Part shown: positions 11,976-24,544 of the stretch, piece after piece
Position numbering within the stretch: the stretch's first letter is position 1
Layout: each line of letters starts with the position of its first letter
Source of the DNA: Alternaria dauci
Taxonomy: Eukaryota; Ascomycota; Dothideomycetes; Pleosporales; Pleosporaceae
Length of the DNA: 64,000 bases
Direction: 5' to 3'
Assembly (NCBI RefSeq): GCF_042100115.1
Contig: NC_091272.1
Coordinates: 5,456,001 to 5,520,000, forward strand
The notes under the pieces: generated by a model
Seen by the model: the letters and a program-made list of their open reading frames with translations, nothing else
Databases searched by the model: none
What the model was told of the DNA's origin: nothing
Translations under genes and position numbers: made by a program

Positions 11976-13533
11976 CTAAGACTTCTCCTTGTCACCCCTT
12001 GTCATAATGCTCTTCCCGCTCTTCCCACTCTTGGTACTCTTCAAACTCTTTTTACTCGCACTCCGCTTCAACTTCGCTTTAAGCTTACTCCACTTCTCGC
12101 GCAGACCACCATCCTCATCGTCGTCGTGGTCCTTGGGTCTCTCGACGCTGTCCATGCTGCCACGCGGATACTCGAGCTCACTGCCCACGTCGATGCTATC
12201 GTTATTCCTAGCATGCTGCTTCCTAGGTGTTTGTTTATGCGGGGTGTGAATACCGGCGGCGATATCTTTGTTGCGACCGAGCAACATGTATTCGAGGGTT
12301 TGCCAGGCAGCCATGTTGGCGATGGGGCCGTCTTTTGAGTTTGCTTGGACATCTGGATTCTTCCAGGGGCAGTGTTCGCGGTGAGATTCGAGGAGGTTGA
12401 GGCGTAGGCTTTCAATTGGCACGTCCAGTTTCTTGCTCATCTCTGTGAGGCGCGTGGCGGAGGAGAGCCAGAGACCCAGGCGCTGGAAGCAGTGGTTGCA
12501 GACTGCCAGGGATATGCGGGATTCTGAGACGCCGGTCCAGCCAAAGAGGGCAAAGGCGAATGCTACGATGTCTTTGGGCGAAAGGGGCGGCTCAGTGCCG
12601 GCTGAAGTGAAGAAGGATGATGGTATGCGTTCAAGGATGTGCTGTATGGATGGCTCGGGGTATGTGATGTGTTCGAGGAAGGGAAGATCGGCGGATATGG
12701 CTTTGAGAAAGCGGTATCGATCGAGCAGTTCGGCTGAGCTCTTCGTCCGCGATGCGATGGGAATGTGATAGATGTCTTCTGTTCAGTTTGTCAGTTGTGT
12801 CTCCTACATGCGCATACTCGATCGTACCTTGGCAGCCGCGCTTCCTCCACAAGCAATCGTGTGCATGTCCTTCGACGATGAGATCCTTGTATCTCTCTAC
12901 CAAAGCCTCATCGATATCAAAGGCCAAATCCTCGCTCATCTCGAGCTCCTTGCCATTCGCATCCTTGCGCTTTGGCCTCAGCTTGACCGCAACACGATTC
13001 TCACATCCACCCTTGCAAGCCACTGTATTCCAGATGTCACAACTCCAGCCCCGCTTTGCCCATTCGACCTCGTTGATGGCATCCGGCTTGGTAGTCCACT
13101 TGCGCACATCCGCAAACGTCTTCAATCTCTCGAGGAAGTGTTCTTGGCTGTATGGCTGGAAGTTTGGCGCTTTGCGCGGCGTGGGGGCTTTGGGCGTTGA
13201 GGCTTTTGGCGTTTCCAAAGTCTTGCCTACAATTTTGATCGTGCCTTCTCTTCGTGGGGTCATGAGCTGTTCCTTTAGCTGACGGATGCGCTCTTGTCCT
13301 TCGGATATACCCCTCTGACGCTCCATACTCAGGTTCGCGCTGCGCGGACGCTTGTTCAGGTGGTCAGGGCTATCTGGCCCCGAATTCGCCGAGAGCGAAT
13401 CAGTAGAAGCATTCGATTCTTGCATAGTGCTCGCAAGGGACGTAGTCGAAGTGCTCGCGGTGAGGTTGTCGAGGAGCTTGTGGAACTTGCGCTTTGTGGT
13501 CGCAAGCGCGGGCTGCTGCTCTGTCGAAGCCAT
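11976..13533 (-). CDS. C3HC zinc-finger protein, Rsm1/NIPA-like
   Basis: Two exons, 12828-13533 and 11976-12778 with a 49-nt intron, give 502 aa. The Ser/Thr-rich N-terminus is followed by the C3HC zinc-finger domain at about residues 120-240. This shows the family signature: KTFADVRKWTTKP, a Trp-Cys pair in RGWSCDIWNTVACKGGC, and the H-x3-C element GHAHDCLW. A second, Rsm1-like domain follows (LFGWTG, LAVCNHCFQRLGLW, and a HREHCPW zinc-ligand motif). The C-terminus is strongly basic with repeated K-S-x-K-S-x-K units. The family includes S. pombe Rsm1 (mRNA export) and animal NIPA/ZC3HC1 (nuclear pore basket). A nuclear role in mRNA export or at the pore is inferred from the family only. Confidence 0.88.
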
Positions 13534-14280
13534 CTTGTGCGAGTGAAAACAGTGCGCAGTAATGCAGATCTATGGGCGGAAAATCCCGAGTTTGACTCTG
13601 GGGGTGCGCGTGTCGGTGAGGATATCTTTGTGTCGATCTTTGTTTACTGTCGCGGATGTCGGATGCACAGCTCGGTTACCCGCTCCGCGTCGGATGGGTG
13701 TGTCGGAAACAATACGGCAAGACTTTCACTTTGTGAGGCAAGACAGCGGTCTCGAATGTCTGTGCATCAAGACAAGCTGAAAGCCGTTGGTGTTGTTGTT
13801 GCTATAGCGTCCAGGCCAGGACGAATGCAGTAACCTCCGCCCGCAGCGCACAGGCCAGCCCTCGATGGACGTCACATGACTAACCTTAGTAGGCTATATA
13901 TGGTAGCTCACTACTGTCTAACATGCATTGGTTTTGAGTAAACTGCTGTCTATTACTCTGAGCAACGGGCTTCTATTGCGACACTCCTAGTATCGATCCT
14001 GGAAACGGAATGGCTCTGGTTGCTTGAGGTTCCTAGGTATTTGCTGAGCACTGTTCCGTGATTGCATTATGAGGCACACGCGGAGCACCGTTCCATGGTT
14101 CTGAGCAAGCCGCGCACTCTTGCAAAACTCTCATTTACGTTATCCACAGCACATTCATCATTCTCTCTTTACACGACAACCTGAGTAACAAAAGCCACCA
14201 CAGCTCTTGCACCCACCAGATCTGCCTATATTTCTACCCCTATTAGCCGCACAAACACTTGGAAAGATCAAACACCCACC
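13534..14280. other. Intergenic region, divergent promoters
   Basis: About 750 bp between the starts of the Rsm1-like gene and the F-box-type gene. A TATATATGG stretch near 13895 could serve as a core promoter. No gene was recognised. Confidence 0.5.
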
Positions 14281-15324
14281 ATGACTGAGCCACGAAACGT
14301 ACCTATTGAGAGCATCACCTACACACACGTCGACCTCGAATATTTCTATCTCGACCGACTGCTGGACCGCATGGCACCGCTCTCAGCTCTCGCAGGACCA
14401 GCGCCGCAGCAACAGGTCCTAGGCTCACTCGCGATTCTTCCCATCGAGCTACTTCTCGTTGTCCTCGGAAATCTTGCAGTCACCGACGTGATGCGTTTCC
14501 GACGCTGCAACCGATTTGCAATGCACGTCGTTGATACACAATCGCCTCTTCGCTTTTGCTTGCAATTCGCCCGCATCGGTAATCAGTGTATCCTGTTGCT
14601 GGTCTCGGTAAAAACTCAAAGGACTCGTTCCGGATCTGGTCGCAATCTCTCTGCCGGATCTTGTTGCATAGCTGCTGTGGTGTAATATGCGCAGAGGTTC
14701 GGATAGCCATCATTCCTATGACGGTGTTTGGGACAATTGGCGCAGCACATATACCTCCCTACATGCACGCGACTTTGTGTGGAATGCATACGACCTATGA
14801 TCCGTGTGAGCAACTACGAAGAGTCAATGTGGGATCGAATCTTTGAACCAGAAGATTTCGCCATAACACCGAGCTTTCGCACTCTCCCTTTAACCTTTAC
14901 GAACGGCCTGAACAAATTCAGAGTGGAAGCGCAAGAAACAATGTACGACGAGTGCATAATGGATTTGGCGAGTCATAGACCATGCACTGTTGTAACTGAA
15001 GAATTGGACGAGCGAATCCTGGATAGCGTACAGTCTGAACGTGCTTTAGAGGCGCACGACCCGACCCGACCCAGTATCTCCGTCATCTCAGCTGTTCCCT
15101 GTCGTATTATGCAATATATGTGCGTAGCATTTGCTCCCTTGATAGACTCCACGCTTTCCCAGGTGGAGCAGGGATATTACTGCAGCACTTGCTTCCATAC
15201 CCAATTCAATGAGGTACTCTTCACTCGAGAGTCTTTTTCTGATCATCTCAGAGACTGTCGTGTTCGGCCTCGTCTCAAAGACTGGTATTATCGGTCTGTG
15301 CTAGTGGTCGATCTAGAGAGTTAA
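14281..15324 (+). CDS. F-box-type protein, middle part damaged or unresolved
   Basis: The N-terminal frame (14281-14607) contains an F-box-like segment, LPIELLLVVLGNLAVTDVMRF. The C-terminal frame, open from about 14728 to 15324, contains QHIYLPTCTRLCVECIRPM and YYCSTCFHTQFNEVLFTRES. Both parts resemble the large family of Pleosporales F-box proteins that carry a Cys-rich element after the box. Between them the same frame has stop codons (one at about 14683). The only workable join is an intron at 14608-14745 with a weak GTAAAA donor, which would give 301 aa but remove the expected first CxxC. The gene may therefore be a recent pseudogene. The alternative is a real but divergent multi-exon gene. 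Confidence 0.45.
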
Positions 15325-15797
15325 GAGTGTGACTGACATAGTCTTAAGGAGGTGTGGGTTGCTTCGGAAGAGAGAATAGTGTAGTCAAATAAGGATGTCT
15401 GTAATTTCAGAACTTTCCAGATGTTTTTCATATATTGTCGCTGTTGTGGATCATTATACGTTGTCTCCTTTTGATCAGATCAAACCTACAACATGCCGCC
15501 ACATCTCGTCCTCGACTCATATACTTTTGAAGATCCAGGGCAAAGGACGTTGTGGGTGCTGATAGACAGTTTACTAATCATCGGATGTCATGCAAGCTTT
15601 CATTAAGCCCATTGTCTTCTAGCTGAACGCGCAGACGCGAACCAGAGCGAGAAGACATTGAGTAGACTATGGGACAACAGAGACTCAAAAATCATGGAGC
15701 AAGGAGGATGTCAAGGAAATGGAGCCTGTTCAATTCGACATGCAGCATGGATTGAATACCACCAGACTGGTCTGGTCTGACTAAATCGAGGAACGTC
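15325..15797. other. Intergenic region
   Basis: About 470 bp of AT-richer DNA between the convergent F-box-type and OPT genes. Nothing recognisable was found. Confidence 0.5.
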
Positions 15798-18066
15798 TTA
15801 CAAATGGGGTACCTCTAAACTTGCCAGTAACAAGTTCACGATACTAAATAGTCCTTCTCCAAGGATTAATCCGCTTGCAAGCACGATGATAGGTGTCTCG
15901 CTTCGACCCTTCCATCGCCGCCACCATAGACTGAGCAGGCCGCCTATCGTACGCGCCAATGTGAAAGATGGCGTGTTGTACATGCCTACGCATTGTGTTA
16001 GCTGATAAGATCTGTGAACAGGGGCGACAAGCCATACCGACAGCGACAGCTATTCCACCAGGCACAAAGTCAATCCACCATCCACTCGAACCCCTCTGCT
16101 TTCTGTTGTTACCCCAGACTCTGATCATCGTACCTACCGCAAATATGACAGCCGCTCCACTCGCCCATTCCTTGACCATTGGCGGTAAACCCTTCCCTGT
16201 CACCAACCGCGCAGTAAAAACCCACACGTACCCTGTCGGCACTTCGAAGAGACCACTAGGGATGGTGTATACGTTTGTGTACAGCTTATACACAACAGCA
16301 GATAGCACCGCACCAAAGGCTGAACCAATCATCTGACCCCAAAACTGCGCGTTCGGCGCCGCGCCTAGTAGATGACCACACTTGAGATCCTGTAGTAGAT
16401 CGCCTGCTTGCAGTGCAGCAGACTCGGAGATGGCGCCTGCAACGAGGTTGATAATGACGGCGTTCTTGGCACCAGGCCCCGTGGTAGGTGTAACGAGCGC
16501 GAAGACGAGCTGAGTGAGCTTCGAGATACCAGAAACGGGGTTCAGATCTGTTTCGCCAAGTGCGCGAACACCCATGATAGACAAAAGGAGCGCAAGTACG
16601 AGCGATAGCAGGGTAAGGCGGAAGGGAATAAGGTTAGGGAATGATATGTGGACAGCAGCGACGCAAAGAACTAGCGAAGCGATGAGACCGATGATGGTGG
16701 TGCGGTTTGAAATAAGGTGCTCAGGCGGGGCGTCAGGCTCGGCACCTTCAGCGAGATGTTGCTTGATCGCCGTCAACGGGTTCGCCGACGTGCCATCGCT
16801 GAGCTGAGTGTACTGTGGCTTGGATGTGATGTTCAGCGTGAAGATCTCTTTCCATGTATGCGATTGGAAGTTTTCTTTTGCAGTGGGGTAATAAGCCCTT
16901 GCGACTGTGATGACGGGACGCAAAAGAAGCCACCCCAGGCTCACAAGGGAGTCTGCGAGCATAATGGCAAGAGATATCCAGACTATCCAGCCTTTTGATC
17001 CATTTGTCCAATCTGATACCGGCCCTGGAGCCCATTCCTTGTGCTTGGCGAGTGGTGAAAGGATGCCCCAGCCTATGATGGCGCCGAGGAGCATGTGAAG
17101 TGTTGTAGCAGGGCCCATGATGATGCCTTGGCCTACATACGCAGGTGAAGGATTCAAAGTCCAGAGCCATTTCTCCGCTAGAGGAAGACCGAAAACGGGT
17201 ATATCGTGGAGTTGCGGGATGAAGTACGATACGACAGTGTAGAGTGCGGATCCACCAAAAGAGATGAGCAGCAATCTGATCTTAGATCTCCAGTCCCCAT
17301 CTTCTCCGAGCTCTTGATCTGGATCCTTTATGCTGTCGTCCATTGACGGCCTAAGGTCATGCTCTTCCCGTTGCGCGCTTGAGCCTTGTAGTAGGCCCTG
17401 TGCCTCGTCTCCATTATCAGACTGATCCTCCCTATCTTGGTTCCCTTCACGGACCATCGTCTTGGACTTTTCATCTCCATGAAGCACCTTGATCAGAAGC
17501 GCAGTCGCAGTCCCACTCGGAAACTTCAGTTTCTCTCGGATAATCATCTCTTTCCGCAGCGGTACCGCAAACACGACCCCAAAGAAGCATATACCGACAG
17601 ACCACACAATCAGCTTCCACAGACTGATATCGAGCGGTCCATTCTCTTCAGGTTTCAACAGGTAGTTCAGAGCGGGAATTACTCCTACGAATCCACATCC
17701 GAGTGGCATGGTGCCGACCGATCCCGCCACCGACTGAACCAGAACATTCTCAACCGGCGTAAATGGCAGCTTGAGTGTCTTTGCAACGACCTTGAAGTAC
17801 GCAAACCCGATCAGAGCAGAAGGCATCGCCATGCCAGAAACCCAGCCAGTCTGCAGCCCAAAGTACATGTTCGAGAAGCAAATCACGACGCCAATCGCCA
17901 AGCCAACCAAAACACCTCGAAGCGTAAAGTTCTGCGGCTGCGACGCCTGCTCAGCCAGGTACCTGCGGTCTCCCGACCTGCTGCGGCCCAGCGCATGATC
18001 GTCCGTCTCTTCACCATGCCCTCCTCTTTCATTTTCCAACGACGCAGATCCCCTGTCCGGTGCCAT
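15798..18066 (-). CDS. OPT-family oligopeptide transporter (YGL114W-like)
   Basis: Polytopic membrane transporter of the oligopeptide transporter superfamily. Exon 1 is 16038-18066, the intron is 15986-16037 (GTATGG donor, CTAACAC branch, GTAG acceptor) and exon 2 is 15798-15985; total 738 aa, close to the 725 aa of yeast YGL114W. Typical segments include FSNMYFGLQTGWVSGMAMPS in the first helices, a long hydrophilic acidic loop at about residues 200-260, and many later helices. The terminal exon restores the last conserved helices (MYNTPSFTLARTIGGLLSLW, then GLILGEGLFSI). The substrate (peptide, glutathione or metal chelate) cannot be decided from sequence. It is divergently arranged with GPI8. 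Confidence 0.9.
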
Positions 18067-18420
18067 CCTCGAGATATCCTGGAGCTGAATCGACTCAGCC
18101 AGCGTGCGGACGAGGAAGCATGCAAGAAGAGAGGAAGAAGACCAGGGCGTCTAGATAGGCAGATAACGGAGCCCTGACATGGAATGGCGTGCTTGGACAT
18201 GTGCACGCGATGATGCAAGGTGATCGGCTAGCGTGGCAAGCTCCACACGTGATGGCCGGTTATTATTGGCGGCGTGATTGCTTATCTCCGATTTGTCAGA
18301 TGGCCAACCCTCCAACGTGCATCGCGGACTGCTAGAACTAGGGGCGCGTCGCGGGTCCGCATACCACTCCAAGCACCTGTGCAAACCTCCCAGGGATCTA
18401 CAACCGACGCCGACGTCGCC
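18067..18420. promoter_or_regulatory. Divergent promoter region between OPT transporter and GPI8
   Basis: 354 bp separate the two outward-facing start codons, so both promoters are presumably here. No specific binding site was assigned. Confidence 0.5.
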
Positions 18421-19612
18421 ATGAAGTTCTCCACCGCCCTCCTGCCTCTCCTGGCAGCTCCTTTTGTCGCCAGCGAACATACATCCAACTGGGCTGTCCT
18501 CGTCTCGACATCACGCTTCTGGTTCAACTACCGACATCTCGCCAATGTACTCTCCTTGTATCGCACCGTCAAGCGTCTCGGGATTCCCGATTCGCAAATC
18601 ATCCTCATGCTGCCGGACGACATGGCGTGCAACCCTCGTAACGCCTTCCCTGGAACCGTGTACAACAACGCAGACCGCGCGCTAGACCTCTACGGTGACA
18701 ACATCGAGGTAGACTACCGGGGATACGAAGTCACGGTTGAGAACTTCATCCGGTTGATGACGGACAGAGTGGGAGAGGACATGCCGCGGAGCAAGAGGCT
18801 GATGACGGACGAGCGGAGTAACATCCTCGTCTACATGACGGGCCACGGAGGAAACGAGTTTCTCAAATTCCAAGACGCGGAAGAGATTAGCGCATTCGAT
18901 CTCGCAGATGCATTCGGACAGATGTGGGAAAAGAAACGGTATGTGCATTCCCTTCCACCACACCCACTCTCTTGCTTGCTTAGACCTCCTTGCTAATCAC
19001 CATCCCAGCTACCACGAAATCCTGTTCATGATCGACACATGCCAAGCCAACACCATGTACTCGAAATTCTACTCCCCCAACATCCTCGCCACCGGCTCCT
19101 CGGAGATTGACCAATCCTCGTACTCGCACCACGCCGACAATGACGTCGGCGTCGCAGTCATCGACCGCTACACATACTACAACTTGGAGTTTTTGGAAAC
19201 CCAGGTCCGCGATCCCACCTCCAAACTGACAATGGGCGACCTGTTCGACAGCTACGACGAGGAGAAGATTCACAGCCATCCAGGTATACGGTACGATCTC
19301 TTTGAGGGAGGAGAGCAGGCGGCACGGGAGAGACGAGTTATGGATTTCTTTGGCAATGTGCAGAATGTGGAAACGGAGGGCAGGAACGAGACAGGGTGGA
19401 TACGAGAGGCGGGGAGTGTGGTCAAGATGGCGAAATCGCACGACCAAGGTGTTGGGAGCGTTGGTTCTGAACGTCCCTCGCACAGTGCACGGAAAGAAGG
19501 TGCTTGGAAAGTGGGTGAGGAGCAGGGATGGACGAGGCAAGCCTATGGAGCTGCGGCGCTTGCAGGCTGTGCAAGCATCTGGCTTGCTGGAAGTTGGATC
19601 GAGTCCATGTAG
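18421..19612 (+). CDS. GPI8: GPI-anchor transamidase catalytic subunit
   Basis: Legumain-like (C13) cysteine protease subunit of the ER GPI transamidase. It cleaves the C-terminal signal of a precursor and joins the protein to the GPI anchor. Exons 18421-18938 and 19009-19612 (70-nt intron) give 373 aa. A signal peptide is visible ([18 protein letters not shown]). The core begins [20 protein letters not shown]. The catalytic pair is the His in [10 protein letters not shown] and the Cys in [11 protein letters not shown], which lies just after the intron junction. A hydrophobic segment near the C-terminus ([15 protein letters not shown]) could be a membrane anchor. Yeast Gpi8 is 411 aa. Confidence 0.95.
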
Positions 19613-20001
19613 TGGATCGCAGAGACCTTCACTTTTCAATATTCTCACGTTAATGATACCCAGTACGAAGCATTCCAATTGTTCTGCGTTGAACCACTTC
19701 ACGTCATCACGTGTTGTGCAAAGCTATTGGTGAAGCGCTGATTGCTACTTTTCTACCTCACGTAGACCTCGCCAAGATGCAAAACTCCAGAGGTATCGTA
19801 TGCCGTTCTCCATGAGCCATGCTATGCACCGAAACTCCGCTGACAAAACCCAAACTCCACTTCACCGCGATTTGAAACCCCATATGGCGCCTTGTCTCGC
19901 TCCATGATCTGTGAACTCCATGCCGCCGCCAAAAATGCTCGCAACACTGTCCTAATCCGGCACTATAGTTCCGTCCTTGGGATATACACGCTCCGGCTCT
20001 T
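19613..20001. other. Convergent intergenic region
   Basis: 3' flanks of GPI8 and the PARP-UBC gene. Nothing recognisable was found. Confidence 0.5.
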
Positions 20002-23000
20002 CTAGATTGGGTTGTGACCACCAGTGCTAGATCCACCATAAGCCATCTCCTTGAAGCCAGCGGGAACAGTCCAACCGTGCACAGCGCAAGCACGCATATA
20101 CGCCTCGACCGCTTCGCCAACACCGTAGTCCGCCGGGCCACCTGCCTGTAGACGAGCGGGCTTGGGATCTAGGCTAGAGATAGCCATGCGAACTTGGAGA
20201 AGAACAGATTCGATGGAGGAAACTGCGCTCCAGCCATCGTTGGTAAGAAGCTGCATACACATGGCACCACCGGCGGTGACGTGACCACCTCCACCCTGTT
20301 GGAAGCCGAGGAAGCGAGGTCGAATGACACGGACAAATGGAGGGCTCATGGGGTAGTCCTTGCCGAAACGAAGCTCCAACACGATGCTCGTGACGTTCTT
20401 GCTCTTCATGTCTTTTGCAAGTGGCAGAGCGGGATCGAAGGAATGCAGCTCCACGATCCATTGGTAGATGTTGTCCATCTTGTCTTCATCAATATGCCAG
20501 CCGAGTTCGTGCGCCGGCTCCTTGTTCTGGATCTCGATAATGTCTTTAAAGTCCCTCATCAAACGCTTGGTAGCGGCGGTTGTTGCCCATGCCGGCATCT
20601 GAAGCATAGGCAGCTTCGTGTAGTCCAGAGTGCCGGGGACGTAGTCGGTGAGAGGCTTGGTAGAAGATGACTTACCAAAGATCTTTGACGAAAACGAAGC
20701 TAGAGAGGCCAGCTTTGACTTGCCGCCCGTGACAGAATTTGGTGTGGGAAGAGGGTCAATTTCTTGGGCCGACTTGTACTCGTCGTCACCCTCAAAAATG
20801 ATGCGGTCCTCGTCGAGAGTTGCAACACTGGCTCCGTCGTCATCCTCATCGTCTTCAATCTCAATGGGGTCGTACTGCGTCTTCCCAGAAGCTTTCTGCC
20901 GCTTGTGTTTCTGCGCATCTATCAGCCAAGTTCCACTTGCAGGGAGAGTACTATCTACCCCGGTAGCCTTCGCCTTGGGGCGCCGAGAGGCAGCAATAGC
21001 ATGCAGCGGTATGACGAGATCGCCTGTCACACCACGAGGCGTGCGGGTTGGATCCTGCTGAACGCATTGAAGCGGCTTGTTGCCTGGCTCTGTGGCTGCT
21101 GTATTGTCCGTGCGCGACTTTATGAAGAGATATCTGGTCTGAATCCAATCAAGCTGAGCAACTACGAGATGCGGAGTTTGGCTCACAAACTCTGCTGGAG
21201 CATTGACAATCTCATTGAGAGCTAGGGTCTGTTGGACCTTCAGCTCGCTCATACTCCAAGAACCGCCACCTATAAGGGAATAGCCCAAGCTGGTATTGAC
21301 ATCGGGAGCGTGGTAAACACCATGTCCAAACGCCCGACCATGCGCGGTTTCCTTGAAGTGGAGTCCCTCTCGAATGATGGTGTGCCAGTTGTAGATGGGA
21401 CTACCATGCCATGCGAATAGAGTGGGGTATTTAAGCTTGAGTCGCTGGGTTGTCTCTTTCACCGCATGGATAAATCGGCGCTCCTTGTCAGGAGCACCCA
21501 TTGCAAACCGGAACTGCGCCCAACCTGCCATACCATACAGACGCTCCTCAGGGCTGCGACCATTTAGAGCGCCTTCTTCACTGTCGACCTGCAGGATGCA
21601 AGCTCGATTCGAGGCAATCACCCAGCGTAGTATCCCGAGAACAGCGGGTGATAGACGATCGACCCAAGAGCTCAAAGGAGACTGTGACTTGCGCAGAAGG
21701 TACTTTCTCATCTCTTGAACAGGTGGTAAGAGATCGAGCAGCGTTGCGATAGCTTGCGACTTCTCTACGGTACCCAAATCGTCAAAGTTCTGATTGTAGA
21801 TATAGAAGCTTGCGCACCTGAAATCTGTATCTAAACCTGGTCTCAGAGCCGATGCCGTCTGCTGTTGCGACGAAGCTGGCCGTGATGCAGCGTATGGATC
21901 GTTCGAAAACCCTCCGATCTCCGGGATGACAGGACTTGACACCCTCACTGTCGGGTAAAGTGACACATCAACTACGCGGCAATGCAGGGGCTTGCTCGGG
22001 TTGTCGTCTGTACGAATTACGATCCACTGGTTGTTCGATACAGGACACGGTTGCGTCCCATCATCGAACAGTATCTCAAGAGAGGCGGCGTTGTATCGCA
22101 TGCCCAAGGCGGCCGGTGGTAGCCTAGCGGGTTGCGGGGGCACTGACTGTGCAAAGTTGACGCGGGGTGCAAAATGATGTGGTGGATTAATCAGGACATA
22201 ATCCGACTCGTTCGATACTGGAGGTGGAACAGCCAGGCTGAGACCGGTCGGGAATTCCCTCAGTCTATTGAAACGCGCACTAGAGTAACAGAAGCTGATG
22301 AGCAGGTCAACCACTTTGGGTTGTGAGATGATCTCATGCTCAATACTCGGGCCGAAGCCTAGTGACATGTACTGGTATAGACATAGCGGGTTGTCGCAGA
22401 CATAGGGCTTGATCGCCTGTAGATCGCTGGGCATTCTGCTGAAACAGATCAGACAGAACTCGGTACACCGAACGAAATGGCGTAGCACAAACTGCATCCC
22501 TACAAGCGGTAGGGAGTGCTCTTGGCCAACTGAAGTAGTGATGTGGTCATCGGTAACAATCTTTGGCCACGCGTCACTAATCCGCTCGTCCTCGTAGTAC
22601 TTGTCGTGGGATGCGTCCTGTCCCGTAGGGGTCGCGTTTAGGACCTGATCGTTGTAGAAGGACTCGGAGCCTTGCCATGACATGCCTCCATAACGGTATT
22701 TCAGGAGCATGTGGAAGCGCTGGTCTAGTAGCTCGTTCAGAGGCCGTGAGATGAATGAGTTCCGAAAGCCCTTGGACAGTTCTGACGAGACATTCTGATA
22801 GTCGCCTTGCTGTGAATCTCGTCGCTTCTCCTCATCCTTGCTCAAGACTGTGAAAGCTGATATCGCTTCTTGCATTGTTGGCTTATATGTTGTACAAATG
22901 CCGATGCGGATTCCGAACTGTCGTCGAGCTGACTGCGTATCGTAAGATCGCAAGTCGTCCATGCTCTTGTACCCGGACGGATAGTGGAAGACTGCGACAA

Positions 23001-23763
23001 GGTACTCTGTTGGCTCGATTTGCCATGCTTGCATTGCCTCCTCCGAGATGCCAAGTTTGGAGATGCGGATGGAAAGGGAGACGTAGCACCCAAGGCCGTC
23101 CATCAAGCCGCTGAGGTGTCCAACCTTGAATCCCTCACTCTTGGCGATCAAGAGATCACTCCGAATGCGTTGGCGGAAGGCAGACGTAGGTTCAGTATAG
23201 CCACCACCCAAGAATGCAGTGCTACCGTCTGCGGGACGCGACTTCGGCATCATGTCTTCGTCACCGGGAAAGTACTCGTCTTCTTCTTCGTCGTCTCCAT
23301 CGTCGAAATCGTCGAACTCCTGTGAGTCGAGCATCTGCTGGTCACCATCGCGGTCGGTTGATTCCAGTCTGGTCGAAACTAGCTCGAGAATCTGAGGAAC
23401 CGTCTTTCCAAAGGCAGCGTCGGCGATGTCGTTGAGGGCAGCGGCAACGTTGGCAGACGCATTATCGGCACCGAAGATCATGCAAGAATGGCTGGTCGGA
23501 TATTCGGATACTTCTGTGTAGTTTGTCAGCTCTGTTCAGTTGAGGCAGTGTACGCATGCGGGTTAATCTCGCTGATGGCACAAATGCCGAAGAGAAAATG
23601 ACGTACCAGGAATCAAGGCTGAGATCTCCAGTTGCTCGCCATCTGCAATGCACATGAAAGTGAACTCGCCGTCGTCGCCACCAGCGCGTACATTTGAGAT
23701 GCCTGCGATCGAGACCCCATCCACGGCCTTTTGAAGGTCGGCCTGGAAGTGCCGCCTCGGCAT
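20002..23763 (-). CDS. PARP catalytic domain fused to a UBE2Q-like E2 domain
   Basis: Exon 1 (23607-23763), a 93-nt intron (23514-23606) and exon 2 (20002-23513) give 1222 aa. The true start is MPRRHFQADLQ at 23763. The N-terminus resembles an RWD-like fold (EISALIPEVSEYPTSHSCM across the splice), followed by an acidic stretch (DEEEDEYFPGDEDMM). The PARP ADP-ribosyltransferase core is near residues 740-860, with the NAD-binding His in FAWHGSPIYNWH, Tyr in GHGVYHAPD, and Tyr-Leu-Phe in the third motif (IQTRYLFIK) instead of Glu. That suggests mono-ADP-ribosylation, as in PARP16 and PARP6/8. The C-terminal E2 fold (about residues 1010-1180) has the catalytic-type Cys in GGAMCMQLLTNDGW, as in UBE2Q. 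Fungal proteins of this architecture are known; their function is not established. Confidence 0.9.
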
Positions 23764-24544
23764 ATTGGCGCGCTTTCGATAGCTTGTCGTGTACTGGGAG
23801 GCAATAAATTGGTGTTGTTACGGGGTGGTTGGCGTGTTTGCAGAAGCGCGTCGGACCTAGGCCAGTGGTTGAGCGAGCGGGCTGCGGCGCAGTGCAGATC
23901 GGAAGTAATGCAGAAAGCTGCAATATTTTAAATCTTGCACGACTGTGCACTATAAAATAAGTAGGTGGGTCGCGTGAACACACGTGGTTGTCGTAGTTTC
24001 CCTTTTCGTGCGAGAGAGCAATCACTGAGAGGCTCAATCTAGGTGACCACGCCCAAAGTAGCGATGGAGAGATGAGAGCGAAGAAACAGAAAGGTGAGAG
24101 AAGAGCGAATGGCGGCCCTACCCAAGCTCAGATTCCTTCTACAGGTTCTTGGCAGACTAGATGGACTATGGGACGCTGCCTGGCGTCCATGGGTGTCAGT
24201 TAACGAGAGGTGAGTGCAGATGGCGCCTGTGTTGCCTGGAAAGTGGAGCTTGATTGAGCCACCCAAACGCAGGTTGCCGCCCACAGACAAGCTCCTGCAA
24301 GGACGACTAGCTAGCCATTCAACACTCATCTCTGGCACCATCGGCACCGTGACTTTTTCTGATGAAGTGATGCAAAAGAGTCAAAAGAGTCTTGGAGACG
24401 CGCTCTCGGACGCGAAAGATGCCGTCATAGCCCCTCCCCCACAATTTAGCTATGCGGGAACGAAACTAAAGGTTCCGAGCGCTCGGCTATTCCCTGCAAC
24501 TTTCAGGAACGCCCGCGACTTCTCCTAGCACTCCCGCGATCGCC
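23764..24544. other. Intergenic region with divergent promoters
   Basis: 781 bp between the starts of the PARP-UBC and COG7-like genes. A frame from an ATG at about 24220 to 24528 shows no recognisable domain and is not called. Confidence 0.5.

Noticed and set aside
24220..24528. Frame upstream of the COG7-like gene
   Set aside because: No domain recognised; lies in the divergent promoter region.
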